Below, piece by piece: positions 8,879-16,804 of a DNA stretch of 64,000 nucleotides. This stretch comes from Pseudomonas japonica (lineage in GTDB: Bacteria; Pseudomonadota; Gammaproteobacteria; Pseudomonadales; Pseudomonadaceae). The stretch is from positions 62,001-126,000 of the forward strand of contig NZ_JAAMQU010000011.1 in NCBI RefSeq assembly GCF_013522925.1. Direction: 5' to 3'. The translations under genes were made by a program, and so were the position numbers. Below the pieces are notes generated by a model. That model was given only the letters and a program-made list of their open reading frames with translations. It had not been told where the DNA came from and made no database searches. The first letter of the stretch is position 1; the number at the start of each line of letters is the position of its first letter.

Positions 8879-9886
8879 GTGGCCCTACCGATGACCGACA
8901 ATTCTCAAGTGCTGACCAACATGACCGCCGACCGCCAAAGCGAAAGCGAAGCCCGCGCGGCCAGGGATCAACGCCACGATTTATGGTTCCGCCGCACCGT
9001 GTGTGGCGCCGCCATGCTGGTGCTGTTCCTGTTGGCCTGCATCGCCGGCTCGACCCTGTGGGGCGGCAGTGAAGCTTTTCGAACCTTTGGCCTGGATTTC
9101 CTGACCACCACCGACTGGGATGCCGTCGCCGGCAAGTTCGGCGCCGTGGTGCCTGTTTACGGAACCCTGGTGACTTCTTTCCTCGCGCTGCTGATCGCCG
9201 TCCCGGTGAGCTTCGGCATCGCGATCTTTTTGACCGAAGTTGCGCCGCCATGGCTGCGCATGCCGATCGCTTCTGCCATCGAGCTGTTGGCGGGGATCCC
9301 TTCGATCATCTACGGCATGTGGGGGTTGTTCGTGTTCGCCCCATTCATGGCCGAACACCTCAGCCCCTGGATCAATGACAACCTGGGCGCCATTCCTGGG
9401 ATCGGGGTGTTGTTCCAAGGCCCGCCGCTGGGCATCGGTACGCTGACCGCCGGCATCGTGCTGGCCATCATGATCATCCCATTCATTACCTCGGTGATGA
9501 ACGAAGTGTTCCGTACTGTTCCGGTGGCATTGAAGGAATCCGCCTACGCCCTGGGTGGCACCACCTGGGAAGTGGTGTGGGACATCGTGCTGCCGTACAC
9601 CCGCACGGCGGTGGTAGGGGGGATTTTCCTGGGGCTGGGCCGGGCGCTGGGTGAAACCATGGCGGTGACGTTCGTGCTGGGTAACGCGCATCAGCTGTCT
9701 GCGTCACTGCTCATGCCAAGCAGCTCGATCGCTTCGGTGATCGCCAACGAGTTCAGCGAGGCCTACACCGACCTGCACCGCTCGTCGCTGATCGGCCTGG
9801 GCTTCCTGTTGTTCGTCGTTACTTTCATCGTGCTGGCCTGTGCCCGCCTGATGCTGATGCGCCTGTCGCGCAAGGAGGGCCTGTGA
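8879..9886 (+). CDS. pstC: Phosphate ABC transporter permease PstC
   Basis: A 335-residue inner-membrane permease with about six hydrophobic segments. The cytoplasmic coupling (EAA-like) region is ALKESAYALGGTTWEVVWDI, followed by LGLGRALGETMAV, both typical of PstC. The start is uncertain: GTG at 8879 is about 10 bases after GGGGGA, while in-frame ATGs at 8891 and 8921 have no visible ribosome binding site. An out-of-frame ATG at 8875 has better spacing but leads to a 65-codon shadow. It pairs with PstA to form the phosphate channel. Confidence 0.9.
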   Translation: MALPMTDNSQVLTNMTADRQSESEARAARDQRHDLWFRRTVCGAAMLVLFLLACIAGSTLWGGSEAFRTFGLDFLTTTDWDAVAGKFGAVVPVYGTLVTSFLALLIAVPVSFGIAIFLTEVAPPWLRMPIASAIELLAGIPSIIYGMWGLFVFAPFMAEHLSPWINDNLGAIPGIGVLFQGPPLGIGTLTAGIVLAIMIIPFITSVMNEVFRTVPVALKESAYALGGTTWEVVWDIVLPYTRTAVVGGIFLGLGRALGETMAVTFVLGNAHQLSASLLMPSSSIASVIANEFSEAYTDLHRSSLIGLGFLLFVVTFIVLACARLMLMRLSRKEGL

Positions 9887-10758
9887 GTTCTGCCAACGAA
9901 AACCTCTATCGGATGCGCAGCTTCAAGAACAAGCTGGCGATGGTATTGAGCTGCAGCGCCACACTGTTTGGCTTGGGATGGCTGGTGTGGATTCTCGCCA
10001 CTACCCTGATCAACGGGTTCAGTGCACTGGGCACCGCACTCTTCACGCAGATGACCCCTTCGCCGGGGAGCCCGGGTGGCTTGGCCAACGCATTCTACGG
10101 CAGTGCCCTGATGTCGCTGATTGCCTTGGCCATCGGCACGCCGATCGGCCTGATGGCTGGGGTATGGCTGGCTGAGTTCGCCCGCCACACCAAGCTGGGT
10201 ACCGTCGTACGCTTCATCAACGACATTCTGTTGTCGGCGCCGTCGATCGTGCTGGGTCTGTTCGTTTATACCGCGTTCATCCTCCCGGTCAGCGCCATGA
10301 CCAACCACCAGGTGGGCTTCTCCGCGCTGGCCGGTGCGCTCACCTTGGCACTGCTGGTTATCCCGGTAGTGGTGCGCACCACCGACGAAATGCTCCAGCT
10401 GCAGCCTTCAACCATGCGTGAAGCCGCGCTGGCCCTGGGTGTGCCGCAATGGAAGCTGACCCTGCAGATCGTATTGCGTGCCGCTCGCGCGGGCGTGGTA
10501 ACCGGTGTGTTGCTGGCGCTGGCTCGAATCACCGGTGAAACCGCGCCGCTGCTGTTCACCGCCTTCGGTAACCAGTTCTGGAGCAGCGATATCCTCAAGC
10601 CCATGGCCAGCGTGCCAGTGGTGATTTTCCAATTCGCGATGAGCCCCTTCGATGACTGGCATGCGTTGGCCTGGGCCGGTGCCCTGGTACTGACCATGTT
10701 CGTACTCACGCTCAGCTTGCTCTCCCGCCTCATTCTTTTGCGCGACAGGTCCAACTGA
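9883..10758 (+). CDS. pstA: Phosphate ABC transporter permease PstA
   Basis: A 291-residue permease starting with GTG that overlaps the pstC stop by 4 bases (GTGA), behind a strong AAGGAGG. The overlap implies translational coupling. It has about six membrane spans. The coupling region is MREAALALGVPQWKLTLQIV, followed by LARITGETAPLLFTAFG, as in PstA. It forms the channel heterodimer with PstC. Confidence 0.92.
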   Translation: MSSANENLYRMRSFKNKLAMVLSCSATLFGLGWLVWILATTLINGFSALGTALFTQMTPSPGSPGGLANAFYGSALMSLIALAIGTPIGLMAGVWLAEFARHTKLGTVVRFINDILLSAPSIVLGLFVYTAFILPVSAMTNHQVGFSALAGALTLALLVIPVVVRTTDEMLQLQPSTMREAALALGVPQWKLTLQIVLRAARAGVVTGVLLALARITGETAPLLFTAFGNQFWSSDILKPMASVPVVIFQFAMSPFDDWHALAWAGALVLTMFVLTLSLLSRLILLRDRSN

Positions 10759-11531
10759 TGAATAACCTCGCCCCGAAACGAACCAAGATCCAGGTGCGCG
10801 ACCTTGAGTTTTTCTACGACAGCCATCGCTCGCTGAAGTCCATCAACATGGACATTCCGGAAAAACACGTCACGGCTATCATCGGGCCGTCCGGTTGCGG
10901 CAAGTCCACCCTGTTGCGGGTGTTCAACCGCATCTATTCGATGTACCCCAAGCAAGAGGCGAAAGGGGAAGTGCTACTCAATGGCGAGAACATTCTCGCG
11001 CCCGGGTACTCAATGAACCGCCTGCGCAGCCATGTAGGGATGGTGTTCCAGAAGCCCGTACCGTTCCCGATGTCGATCTTCGACAACGTTGCCTATGCGG
11101 TACGCCACCATGAGCGGCTGAACCGTCGGGAAATGGAAGAGCGGGTAGAGCAGGCACTGCGCGGGGCAGCCCTGTGGGATGAGGTGAAGGACAAGCTGAA
11201 GCAGAGCGCACAAAGCCTGTCCGGTGGGCAGCAGCAGCGCCTGTGTATCGCTCGCACCATCGCGTTGCGGCCACAGGTGCTGCTGCTAGACGAGCCCACG
11301 TCCGCGCTGGACCCGATCTCCACCGGCCGGATCGAGCAGCTGATCACCGAACTCAAAGAACAGTTCACCGTGATCATCGTGACCCACAACATGCAACAGG
11401 CCGCGCGCTGCTCCGATTACACCGCGTTCATGTTCCTGGGTGAACTGATCGAACACGGCGACACCGACACCATCTTTACCAAACCGAACAAGACCCAGAC
11501 CGAGGACTACATCACCGGTCGGTTTGGTTGA
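10758..11531 (+). CDS. pstB: Phosphate ABC transporter ATP-binding protein PstB
   Basis: A 257-residue ATPase that starts in the TGATG overlap with pstA. The Walker A GPSGCGKSTLLR, the signature LSGGQQQRLCIAR, the Walker B VLLLDEPTSALD and the switch His in VTHNMQQA are all intact. It powers the PstCA channel. No phoU follows, because the next gene is a convergent alginate lyase. This pst set is therefore probably an auxiliary copy, with the phoU-linked one elsewhere. Confidence 0.95.
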   Translation: MNNLAPKRTKIQVRDLEFFYDSHRSLKSINMDIPEKHVTAIIGPSGCGKSTLLRVFNRIYSMYPKQEAKGEVLLNGENILAPGYSMNRLRSHVGMVFQKPVPFPMSIFDNVAYAVRHHERLNRREMEERVEQALRGAALWDEVKDKLKQSAQSLSGGQQQRLCIARTIALRPQVLLLDEPTSALDPISTGRIEQLITELKEQFTVIIVTHNMQQAARCSDYTAFMFLGELIEHGDTDTIFTKPNKTQTEDYITGRFG

Positions 11532-11539
11532 GTGCCAGT

Positions 11540-11606
11540 TTGCGAGCTTCGCCTGCGGCTGCGTCGGCCATCCGGCGAAGCCGTAGGCCGAGCTTGCGAA
11601 CAAGGC
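11540..11606. repeat. REP-like inverted repeat pair between pstB and the alginate lyase
   Basis: GCGAGCTTCGCCTGCGGCTGCG at 11542-11563 is followed by an inverted, imperfect copy ending near 11606 (GGCGAAGCCGTAGG, then AGCTTGCGAAC). Together they fold into a long hairpin between two convergent genes, so it may act as a bidirectional terminator. The first 22 bases recur with one mismatch at 43563-43584. Confidence 0.55.
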
Positions 11607-11608
11607 TT

Positions 11609-12265
11609 TTACAAGTGGCTTACTTCCAGCCGGGTGTAGGTCACTTTCCCACCTTCGGTGGCATAGCCCACGTTGTCCAGCGTATACACGCCCGCCTTGA
11701 AGTAGAACGCATACCCGTACCACGACGGCGCCAGCTGGATTTGCGGGCCGGCGTTGTTGATCAGTACAGTCAGCTTGCCCTGCTTGTTCATCTGGATAGC
11801 GTAGGCAAAGGCCTTGTTCAGCGGCACGTTCGGCACGGTGTAGGCCACCGGGCTTTTCACGTCCGAGGGGTTGACCCGGTATTCCAGGTCGATATTGCCG
11901 GTGCCATTGGCGTAGCGGTACACCACCTTGAGCAGCGGCGCGGTAGCGTTCTTGGCGTGAATCTGCGCAACCACCACACGGCCGGCGGACGGCACCTGGT
12001 TCACGCTAAGGGTACCTTTGAGGGTGTTCTGGCCGCTGTTGTACAGCCAGTTGCGTGCCTTGCCGTCGCTCGAGGTTTCGCGAAGCTCGCTACGGGGGTA
12101 GTCGCTGCTACCGGAATGCGAGCCCGTCACTGGCGCCCAGAAAACGATCTTGTCGCCGGTATTGGTGAAGTAAGAGGTTTGCAGGCCCGGCAACGCGGCA
12201 GTGGCCACGGTCAGCGCAGGCGTTTCAATCGGAAGGGTCAGGTTCCAGGGGGCGAGGTCGATCAT
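11609..12265 (-). CDS. Polysaccharide lyase family 7 alginate lyase
   Basis: A 218-residue single-domain protein with the three PL7 signatures: RSELRE near residue 58, the catalytic QIH (QIHAKN) near residue 100 and YFKAGVY near residue 190. PL7 enzymes cut alginate by beta-elimination; His and the Tyr of the YFKAGVY motif are the usual catalytic pair. There is no signal peptide, since the protein starts MIDLAPWNLTLP, so its location is unclear. It may be cytoplasmic, released by lysis or exported by another route. It is separate from the alg operon, which lies 37 kb away. Confidence 0.85.
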   Translation of the reverse strand: MIDLAPWNLTLPIETPALTVATAALPGLQTSYFTNTGDKIVFWAPVTGSHSGSSDYPRSELRETSSDGKARNWLYNSGQNTLKGTLSVNQVPSAGRVVVAQIHAKNATAPLLKVVYRYANGTGNIDLEYRVNPSDVKSPVAYTVPNVPLNKAFAYAIQMNKQGKLTVLINNAGPQIQLAPSWYGYAFYFKAGVYTLDNVGYATEGGKVTYTRLEVSHL

Positions 12266-12469
12266 GCGTAGAAAGCTCGGGTGGGCTGTGCCTCACTCTG
12301 GAGGTATTCAGCCGGGCGATACGTAGCACTATTCCGCCGTCCGTGGCGCTACCTCGCTGTTAACGGCATGGCGCGGCCGGGCTTGATGGCATTCTGACAA
12401 GCGGTACGGTTGAACCCCCCTGGTATAGCGGTTGGGGCGCTGGGAAAGACCGTGAAACAAATATCATTG

Positions 12470-12496
12470 GAATTCACACAGCTCACCGCGCTCAAA
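12470..12496 (+). promoter_or_regulatory. AlgU-like promoter candidate before the OmpA-type lipoprotein
   Basis: GAATTC, a 16-base spacer and TCAAA resemble the AlgU/RpoE pattern GAACTT-N16-TCnnA. It lies about 55 bases before the start codon. One -35 base differs, so this is a tentative call. Confidence 0.3.
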
Positions 12497-12554
12497 TTGC
12501 CCCTTACGCAGTATTTGCTGCCTGCTACTTGAATGTGTAACCCAGGAGTTCGCC

Positions 12555-13262
12555 ATGCTTACCCCAAGCCGACTGATCATCGCCGCCACTGCCGCCGCCA
12601 TTTTGTCCGGGTGCGCCGGGCAAAACCCGTACGCTGATCAGGGGCAGGGAGGCCAGAGCGGTGGTGTCAGCAACACCGCCAAATACGGTGGCCTTGGCGC
12701 GCTAGCCGGTGCGGTGGCGGGCGCCGCCATCGGGCACGACAACCGCGGCAAGGGCGCGCTGATCGGTGCCGCCGTGGTGGGCGCGGCCTCCGCCGGTTAC
12801 GGCTATTACGCGGATCGTCAGGAAAAAGCCTTGCGCGAAAGCATGGCCAATACGGGTGTGGAAGTGCAGCGGCAGGGCGACCAGATCAAACTGATCATGC
12901 CGGGTAACATCACTTTCGCCACGGATTCGTCGGCTATCGCGCCAAGCTTCTATGCACCGCTCAACAACCTGGCGGGCTCGTTCAAGCAATTCAACGAAAA
13001 CACCATCGAGATCGTGGGCTACACCGACAGCACCGGCAGCCGCCAGCACAACATGGACCTGTCCCTCCAGCGAGCCCAGGCCGTGAGCACCTACCTGAGC
13101 TCACAGGGCGTGGATGCCGCGCGCCTGACCGTGCGTGGTGCCGGCCCCGACCAACCCATCGCCAGCAACGCCGATGCCAATGGGCGCGCGCAGAACCGCC
13201 GCGTAGAGGTCAACCTCAAGCCCATCCCGGGCCAGCAGTACCAGCAGCCGGCCCAGCAGTAA
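12555..13262 (+). CDS. OmpA-family lipoprotein (YiaD-like)
   Basis: A 235-residue outer-membrane lipoprotein. The lipobox is LSGC, with Cys at residue 20, followed by a glycine-rich segment (GGLGALAGAVAGAAIGHDNRG) like the glycine-zipper domain. The C-terminal OmpA domain binds peptidoglycan (EIVGYTDSTGSRQHNMDLS, then GPDQPIASNADANGRAQNRR). It starts behind AGGAG. It probably anchors the outer membrane to the cell wall, and the upstream promoter resembles an envelope-stress type. It is convergent with pta. Confidence 0.85.
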   Translation: MLTPSRLIIAATAAAILSGCAGQNPYADQGQGGQSGGVSNTAKYGGLGALAGAVAGAAIGHDNRGKGALIGAAVVGAASAGYGYYADRQEKALRESMANTGVEVQRQGDQIKLIMPGNITFATDSSAIAPSFYAPLNNLAGSFKQFNENTIEIVGYTDSTGSRQHNMDLSLQRAQAVSTYLSSQGVDAARLTVRGAGPDQPIASNADANGRAQNRRVEVNLKPIPGQQYQQPAQQ

Positions 13263-13277
13263 CCGCTCGCCTTTCGC

Positions 13278-15374
13278 CTAGCCCTCCAGGCCGCGGCTGG
13301 CCTGGATGGCGGTAAGGGCAATGGTGTACACGATGTCATCGACCTGCGCGCCACGCGGCAGGTCGTTCACCGGCTTGCGCAGCCCTTGCAGCATTGGCCC
13401 CAGGCTCACGCAGTCGGCGCTGCGCTGAACAGCCTTGTGGGTAGTGTTGCCGCTGTTCAGGTCCGGGAACACGAACACCGTGGCGCGGCCCGCCACGTCG
13501 CTGTCGGGCGCCAGCTGCCGCGCCACCGCCTCGTTCGCTGCCGCGTCATATTGCAACGGGCCATCAATCAGCAGCCCACGCTGTTGCTCCCGTGCCAGCA
13601 AGGTCGCTTCACGCACCTTTTCCACTTCCTCGCCCGTGGCGGACTGCTCGCTGGAATAGCTGAGCATGGCAACCCGTGGTGCAATGCCCAGTGCCTGGGC
13701 GGAATCGGCGCTTTGCAGGGCGATCTCGGCCAGCTCGGCGGCATCCGGGTGGGGGTTCATCACGCAGTCCCCGTACATCACCACCTGATCGGGGAACAGC
13801 ATGAAGAACACCGACGAAACCAGGCTCCAGCCCGGGGCGGTCTTGATCAATTGCAGGGCAGGGCGGATGGTATTGGCGGTGGAGTGCACCAGCCCGGACA
13901 CCAACCCGTCCACTTCATCCAGTGCCAGCATCATGGTGCCGATCACCACAGGGTCTTCAAGTTGCTGTTCGGCCATGGGCGCATTCAGGTTCTTGCTCTT
14001 GCGCAACTCGACCATAGGCGCCACGTAGCGTGAACGGATAGCATCCGGGTCGAGCACCTCCAGCCCCGGTGGCAGTTCCAGCCCCTGGGCACGCGCTACC
14101 GCTTCCACATCCGCTGGCCGTGCCAGCAGCACGCAGCGCGCGATGCCTCGGGCCTGACAGATTGCAGCCGCCTGCACCATAAGGGGCTCGCTGCCCTCTG
14201 GTAGCACGATGCGCTTGTTGGCGTGCTGCGCGCGCTGAATCAGCTGGTAACGGAACACGGCGGGCGAAAGCCGCAATTCCCGCGGGGTGCCGCAGCGTTG
14301 ATGCAGCCAGGCGGCGTCCAGGTGGCTGGCAACGAAATCCGTGATGTGCTCCGCCCGTTCCCGGTCGTCCACCGGGATTTCGTTATTCAGCTGGTTGAGC
14401 CGTGTGGCCGTGTCGTAGGAACCGGTACTCACTGACAACACCGGCAGGCCCGCCTGCAAGGCGCCCTGGCACAGCTCCATCACACGCGGGTCGGGGCGGG
14501 TATCGCTGGTAAGCAGCACGCCTGCCAGGGGCACGCCGTTGAGCGAAGCCAGGGCGGCGGCCAACAGAATGTCGTCGCGGTCCCCGGGGGTCACGACGAG
14601 CACGCCTGGCTTGAGCAGCTGCAGGGTATTGAGCACGGTGCGCGCGCAGATGATGATGCGCGACATGCGCCGCTGCTCGTAGTCCCCGGCGTTCAATACC
14701 TGCGCCCCAAGCAGCTCGGCGACGTCGCGGGTACGTGGCGCGTTGAGCTCGGGCTGGTAGGGGATGCAGCCCAGCAGGCGGAAATCCCCGCCGCGGAACA
14801 GCGGTGAATGTTCTCGCAGCCGCACGGAGAACTGCTCGATGCTTTCTTCAGTGCGCACCTTGTTGAGGATGACACCGATAAGTTTGGGGTCGCTCGCACC
14901 GCCGAACAGCCGTGCCTGCAGGTCGACCCGCCCGGACAGTTCCGCCAAGGCTTCGTTTTCAGGGGCCGACACCAGGATCACGTCGGCATCCATGCTTTTG
15001 GCCAGGTGCTGGTTCACCCTCGCCGCATAGCTGGCCTGCCGCGTGGGCACCATGCCTTCTACCACCAGCACGTCCTTGCCAACGGCTGCGGCCTGGTAAA
15101 GGGTGATGATTTCTTCCAGCAGCTCATCGAGCTGGCCGTCGCCGAGCATTCGCTCCACGTGGCCAAGCGCAAGCGGGGCGGGCGGCTTGAGCCCATGGGT
15201 ACGGGCAACCAGCTCACTGGAACGCTCCGGGCCGGTATCGCCCGGATGATGCTGCGCCACGGGCTTGAAGAAACCCACCTTGAGGCCGGCGCGTTCGAGG
15301 GTGCGTATCAGCCCCAGGCTGATGGAGGTCAGGCCTACGCCGAAATCGGTCGGCGCGATGAAAAAGGTTTGCAT
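13278..15374 (-). CDS. pta: Phosphate acetyltransferase
   Basis: A 698-residue, three-domain Pta: an N-terminal P-loop-like domain (MQTFFIAPTDFGVGLTSISLG), a central DRTGG domain and a C-terminal PTA/PTB domain (IVLPEGSEPLMVQAA, VDGLVSGLVHSTANTIRPAL, FPDLNSGNTTHKAVQR). It converts acetyl-CoA and phosphate to acetyl phosphate and CoA in the cytoplasm. The length matches the long Pta class found in Pseudomonas. The acetate kinase gene is not adjacent, as no ackA is seen in the window. Confidence 0.93.
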   Translation of the reverse strand: MQTFFIAPTDFGVGLTSISLGLIRTLERAGLKVGFFKPVAQHHPGDTGPERSSELVARTHGLKPPAPLALGHVERMLGDGQLDELLEEIITLYQAAAVGKDVLVVEGMVPTRQASYAARVNQHLAKSMDADVILVSAPENEALAELSGRVDLQARLFGGASDPKLIGVILNKVRTEESIEQFSVRLREHSPLFRGGDFRLLGCIPYQPELNAPRTRDVAELLGAQVLNAGDYEQRRMSRIIICARTVLNTLQLLKPGVLVVTPGDRDDILLAAALASLNGVPLAGVLLTSDTRPDPRVMELCQGALQAGLPVLSVSTGSYDTATRLNQLNNEIPVDDRERAEHITDFVASHLDAAWLHQRCGTPRELRLSPAVFRYQLIQRAQHANKRIVLPEGSEPLMVQAAAICQARGIARCVLLARPADVEAVARAQGLELPPGLEVLDPDAIRSRYVAPMVELRKSKNLNAPMAEQQLEDPVVIGTMMLALDEVDGLVSGLVHSTANTIRPALQLIKTAPGWSLVSSVFFMLFPDQVVMYGDCVMNPHPDAAELAEIALQSADSAQALGIAPRVAMLSYSSEQSATGEEVEKVREATLLAREQQRGLLIDGPLQYDAAANEAVARQLAPDSDVAGRATVFVFPDLNSGNTTHKAVQRSADCVSLGPMLQGLRKPVNDLPRGAQVDDIVYTIALTAIQASRGLEG

Positions 15375-15429
15375 GGTATGTCTCGGTCAGCGAAACAGGC
15401 GGCGGCGTATCTTCGCCGCGATGGCCGGA

Positions 15430-15699
15430 TCAGCCAAGGTTACCGCCAAAGCTGCCCCGTGCGCACCAGCCACAGGCAAAGGGCTTGCCGATACGGCGCT
15501 TGCGCTCGTCGGGGTCCACTACCCACGGGCGTGATTGCCAGGGGGGTGCATGGCGAAGGTGCTGGGTGTGCCCGCAACTCAGGCGCGCGAACCAGTCACC
15601 CTGTGCATCCTGGTCGAACCCGAGGATCACGCAGTCGTCAGTGCGCGGCCCGTCACATTCGCAATCGTCCCCGTGCTTGTTTACACTGAGGTCTTCCAA
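15430..15699 (-). CDS. DUF3565 domain protein
   Basis: A small protein ending in the DUF3565 signature: ILGFDQDAQGDWFARLSCGH, HAPPWQSRPWVVDP and a terminal FACGWC pair of cysteines. No ATG is available at the right place. I take the TTG at 15699 (89 residues, with an extra Cys pair in DDCECDGP); the GTG at 15630 would give a 66-residue core only. It is divergent from the slyD-like gene, about 24 bases away with the TTG start. Its function is unknown; the conserved Cys/His pattern suggests metal binding. Confidence 0.6.
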   Translation of the reverse strand: MEDLSVNKHGDDCECDGPRTDDCVILGFDQDAQGDWFARLSCGHTQHLRHAPPWQSRPWVVDPDERKRRIGKPFACGWCARGSFGGNLG

Positions 15700-15723
15700 T
15701 CTCTTGTGCAAAGGTCTTACCCC

Positions 15724-16209
15724 ATGCTCATTGCCGCCAAAAAGGCTGTGTCCATCGACTATACCCTTACCAATGATGCTGGTGAGGTCATCGACAGCTC
15801 GGCCGGCGGTGCGCCGCTGGTTTACCTGCATGGCGCTGGCAACATCATCCCTGGCCTGGAAAAAGCCCTGGAAGGCAAGCAGCCTCAGGATGAAGTGGAC
15901 GTGACCATCGAGCCGGAAGACGCCTACGGCGAATATTCCGCAGAGCTGGTCAGCACCCTCAGCCGCAGCATGTTCGAAGGCGTCGACGAGCTCGAAGTCG
16001 GCATGCAGTTCCATGCTTCCGCGCCGGATGGCCAGATGCAGATCGTGACCATCCGCGACCTGGATGGCGATGACGTCACCGTTGACGGCAACCACCCGTT
16101 GGCCGGCCAGCGCCTGAACTTCAAGGTCAAGGTCATCGACGTACGTGATGCCAGCGAAGAAGAAGTCGCGCACGGCCACGTTCACGGCGAAGGCGGTCAC
16201 CACCACTGA
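15724..16209 (+). CDS. slyD: SlyD-type FKBP peptidyl-prolyl isomerase
   Basis: A 161-residue cytoplasmic FKBP. The start is MLIAAKKAVSIDYTLT. The FKBP half (DSSAGGAPLVYLHGAGNIIPG) is interrupted by the IF chaperone domain (EDAYGEYSAELVSTLSR onward) and closes with GNHPLAGQRLNFKVKVIDV. The His-rich tail (HGHVHGEGGHHH) fits nickel or other metal binding as in SlyD, though it is shorter than in E. coli. It acts in protein folding and possibly in metal insertion. Stop to the next start is only 19 bases. Confidence 0.85.
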   Translation: MLIAAKKAVSIDYTLTNDAGEVIDSSAGGAPLVYLHGAGNIIPGLEKALEGKQPQDEVDVTIEPEDAYGEYSAELVSTLSRSMFEGVDELEVGMQFHASAPDGQMQIVTIRDLDGDDVTVDGNHPLAGQRLNFKVKVIDVRDASEEEVAHGHVHGEGGHHH

Positions 16210-16228
16210 TCCGAAGGGGGGAAGGCAC

Positions 16229-16711
16229 ATGGGCGCGTTTCACGAGCTACAGGCTACGGCCATTGATGGCGCACCACTGCCGCTGAGCGGTTTCACCGGT
16301 CAGGTGGTGCTAGTGGTGAATGTTGCCTCAGAGTGTGGCCTTACCCCCCAATACGAAGGCCTGGAGCGCTTGCAGCAGCGCTTCGGCCCTCGTGGCTTCG
16401 CGGTGCTGGGTGTGCCCTGCAACCAGTTCGCCGGGCAGGAGCCGGGTACCGAGGCCGAGATCCAGGCCTTCTGCACCACCCGTTATAACGCAAGCTTTCC
16501 CCTCACCAGCAAGGTCGAGGTAAATGGCGCTCAGCGTCATCCGCTCTACACGCTATTGGCCGGCGAGGCAGCAGCGCATCCCGGTGACATCACCTGGAAC
16601 TTCGAAAAATTCCTTATCGGCAAGGACGGGCAGGTGCTGGCGCGGTTTTCGCCACGGACCCTACCGGAAGATTCTGCCGTGCTCGAGGCTATCGAACAGG
16701 CCCTCGCCTGA
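16229..16711 (+). CDS. Glutathione peroxidase family protein (thiol peroxidase)
   Basis: A 160-residue enzyme starting behind GGGGGAAGG. The peroxidatic Cys36 is in NVASECGLTPQY, with the conserved Gln in CNQFAGQEPGT and Trp in TWNFEKFLI. It is a Cys (not Sec) glutathione peroxidase, which in bacteria usually runs on thioredoxin rather than glutathione. It reduces peroxides in the cytoplasm. It lies close behind the slyD gene, probably in the same transcript. Confidence 0.88.
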   Translation: MGAFHELQATAIDGAPLPLSGFTGQVVLVVNVASECGLTPQYEGLERLQQRFGPRGFAVLGVPCNQFAGQEPGTEAEIQAFCTTRYNASFPLTSKVEVNGAQRHPLYTLLAGEAAAHPGDITWNFEKFLIGKDGQVLARFSPRTLPEDSAVLEAIEQALA

Positions 16712-16804
16712 ACCCCGACCGGGGAAATCAAGCCCATCAATAGTGCTGTGCCCCCCGATGCGCTGCCCCTAAGCTGTGGCGCTGAACTTCACGGAGGCGC
16801 GCAG

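Noticed and set aside
8875..9072. A 65-codon frame starting at the well-spaced ATG 8875
   Set aside because: It is out of frame with pstC, lacks any family signature and overlaps the PstC N-terminus. It is noted only as a complication for the pstC start.
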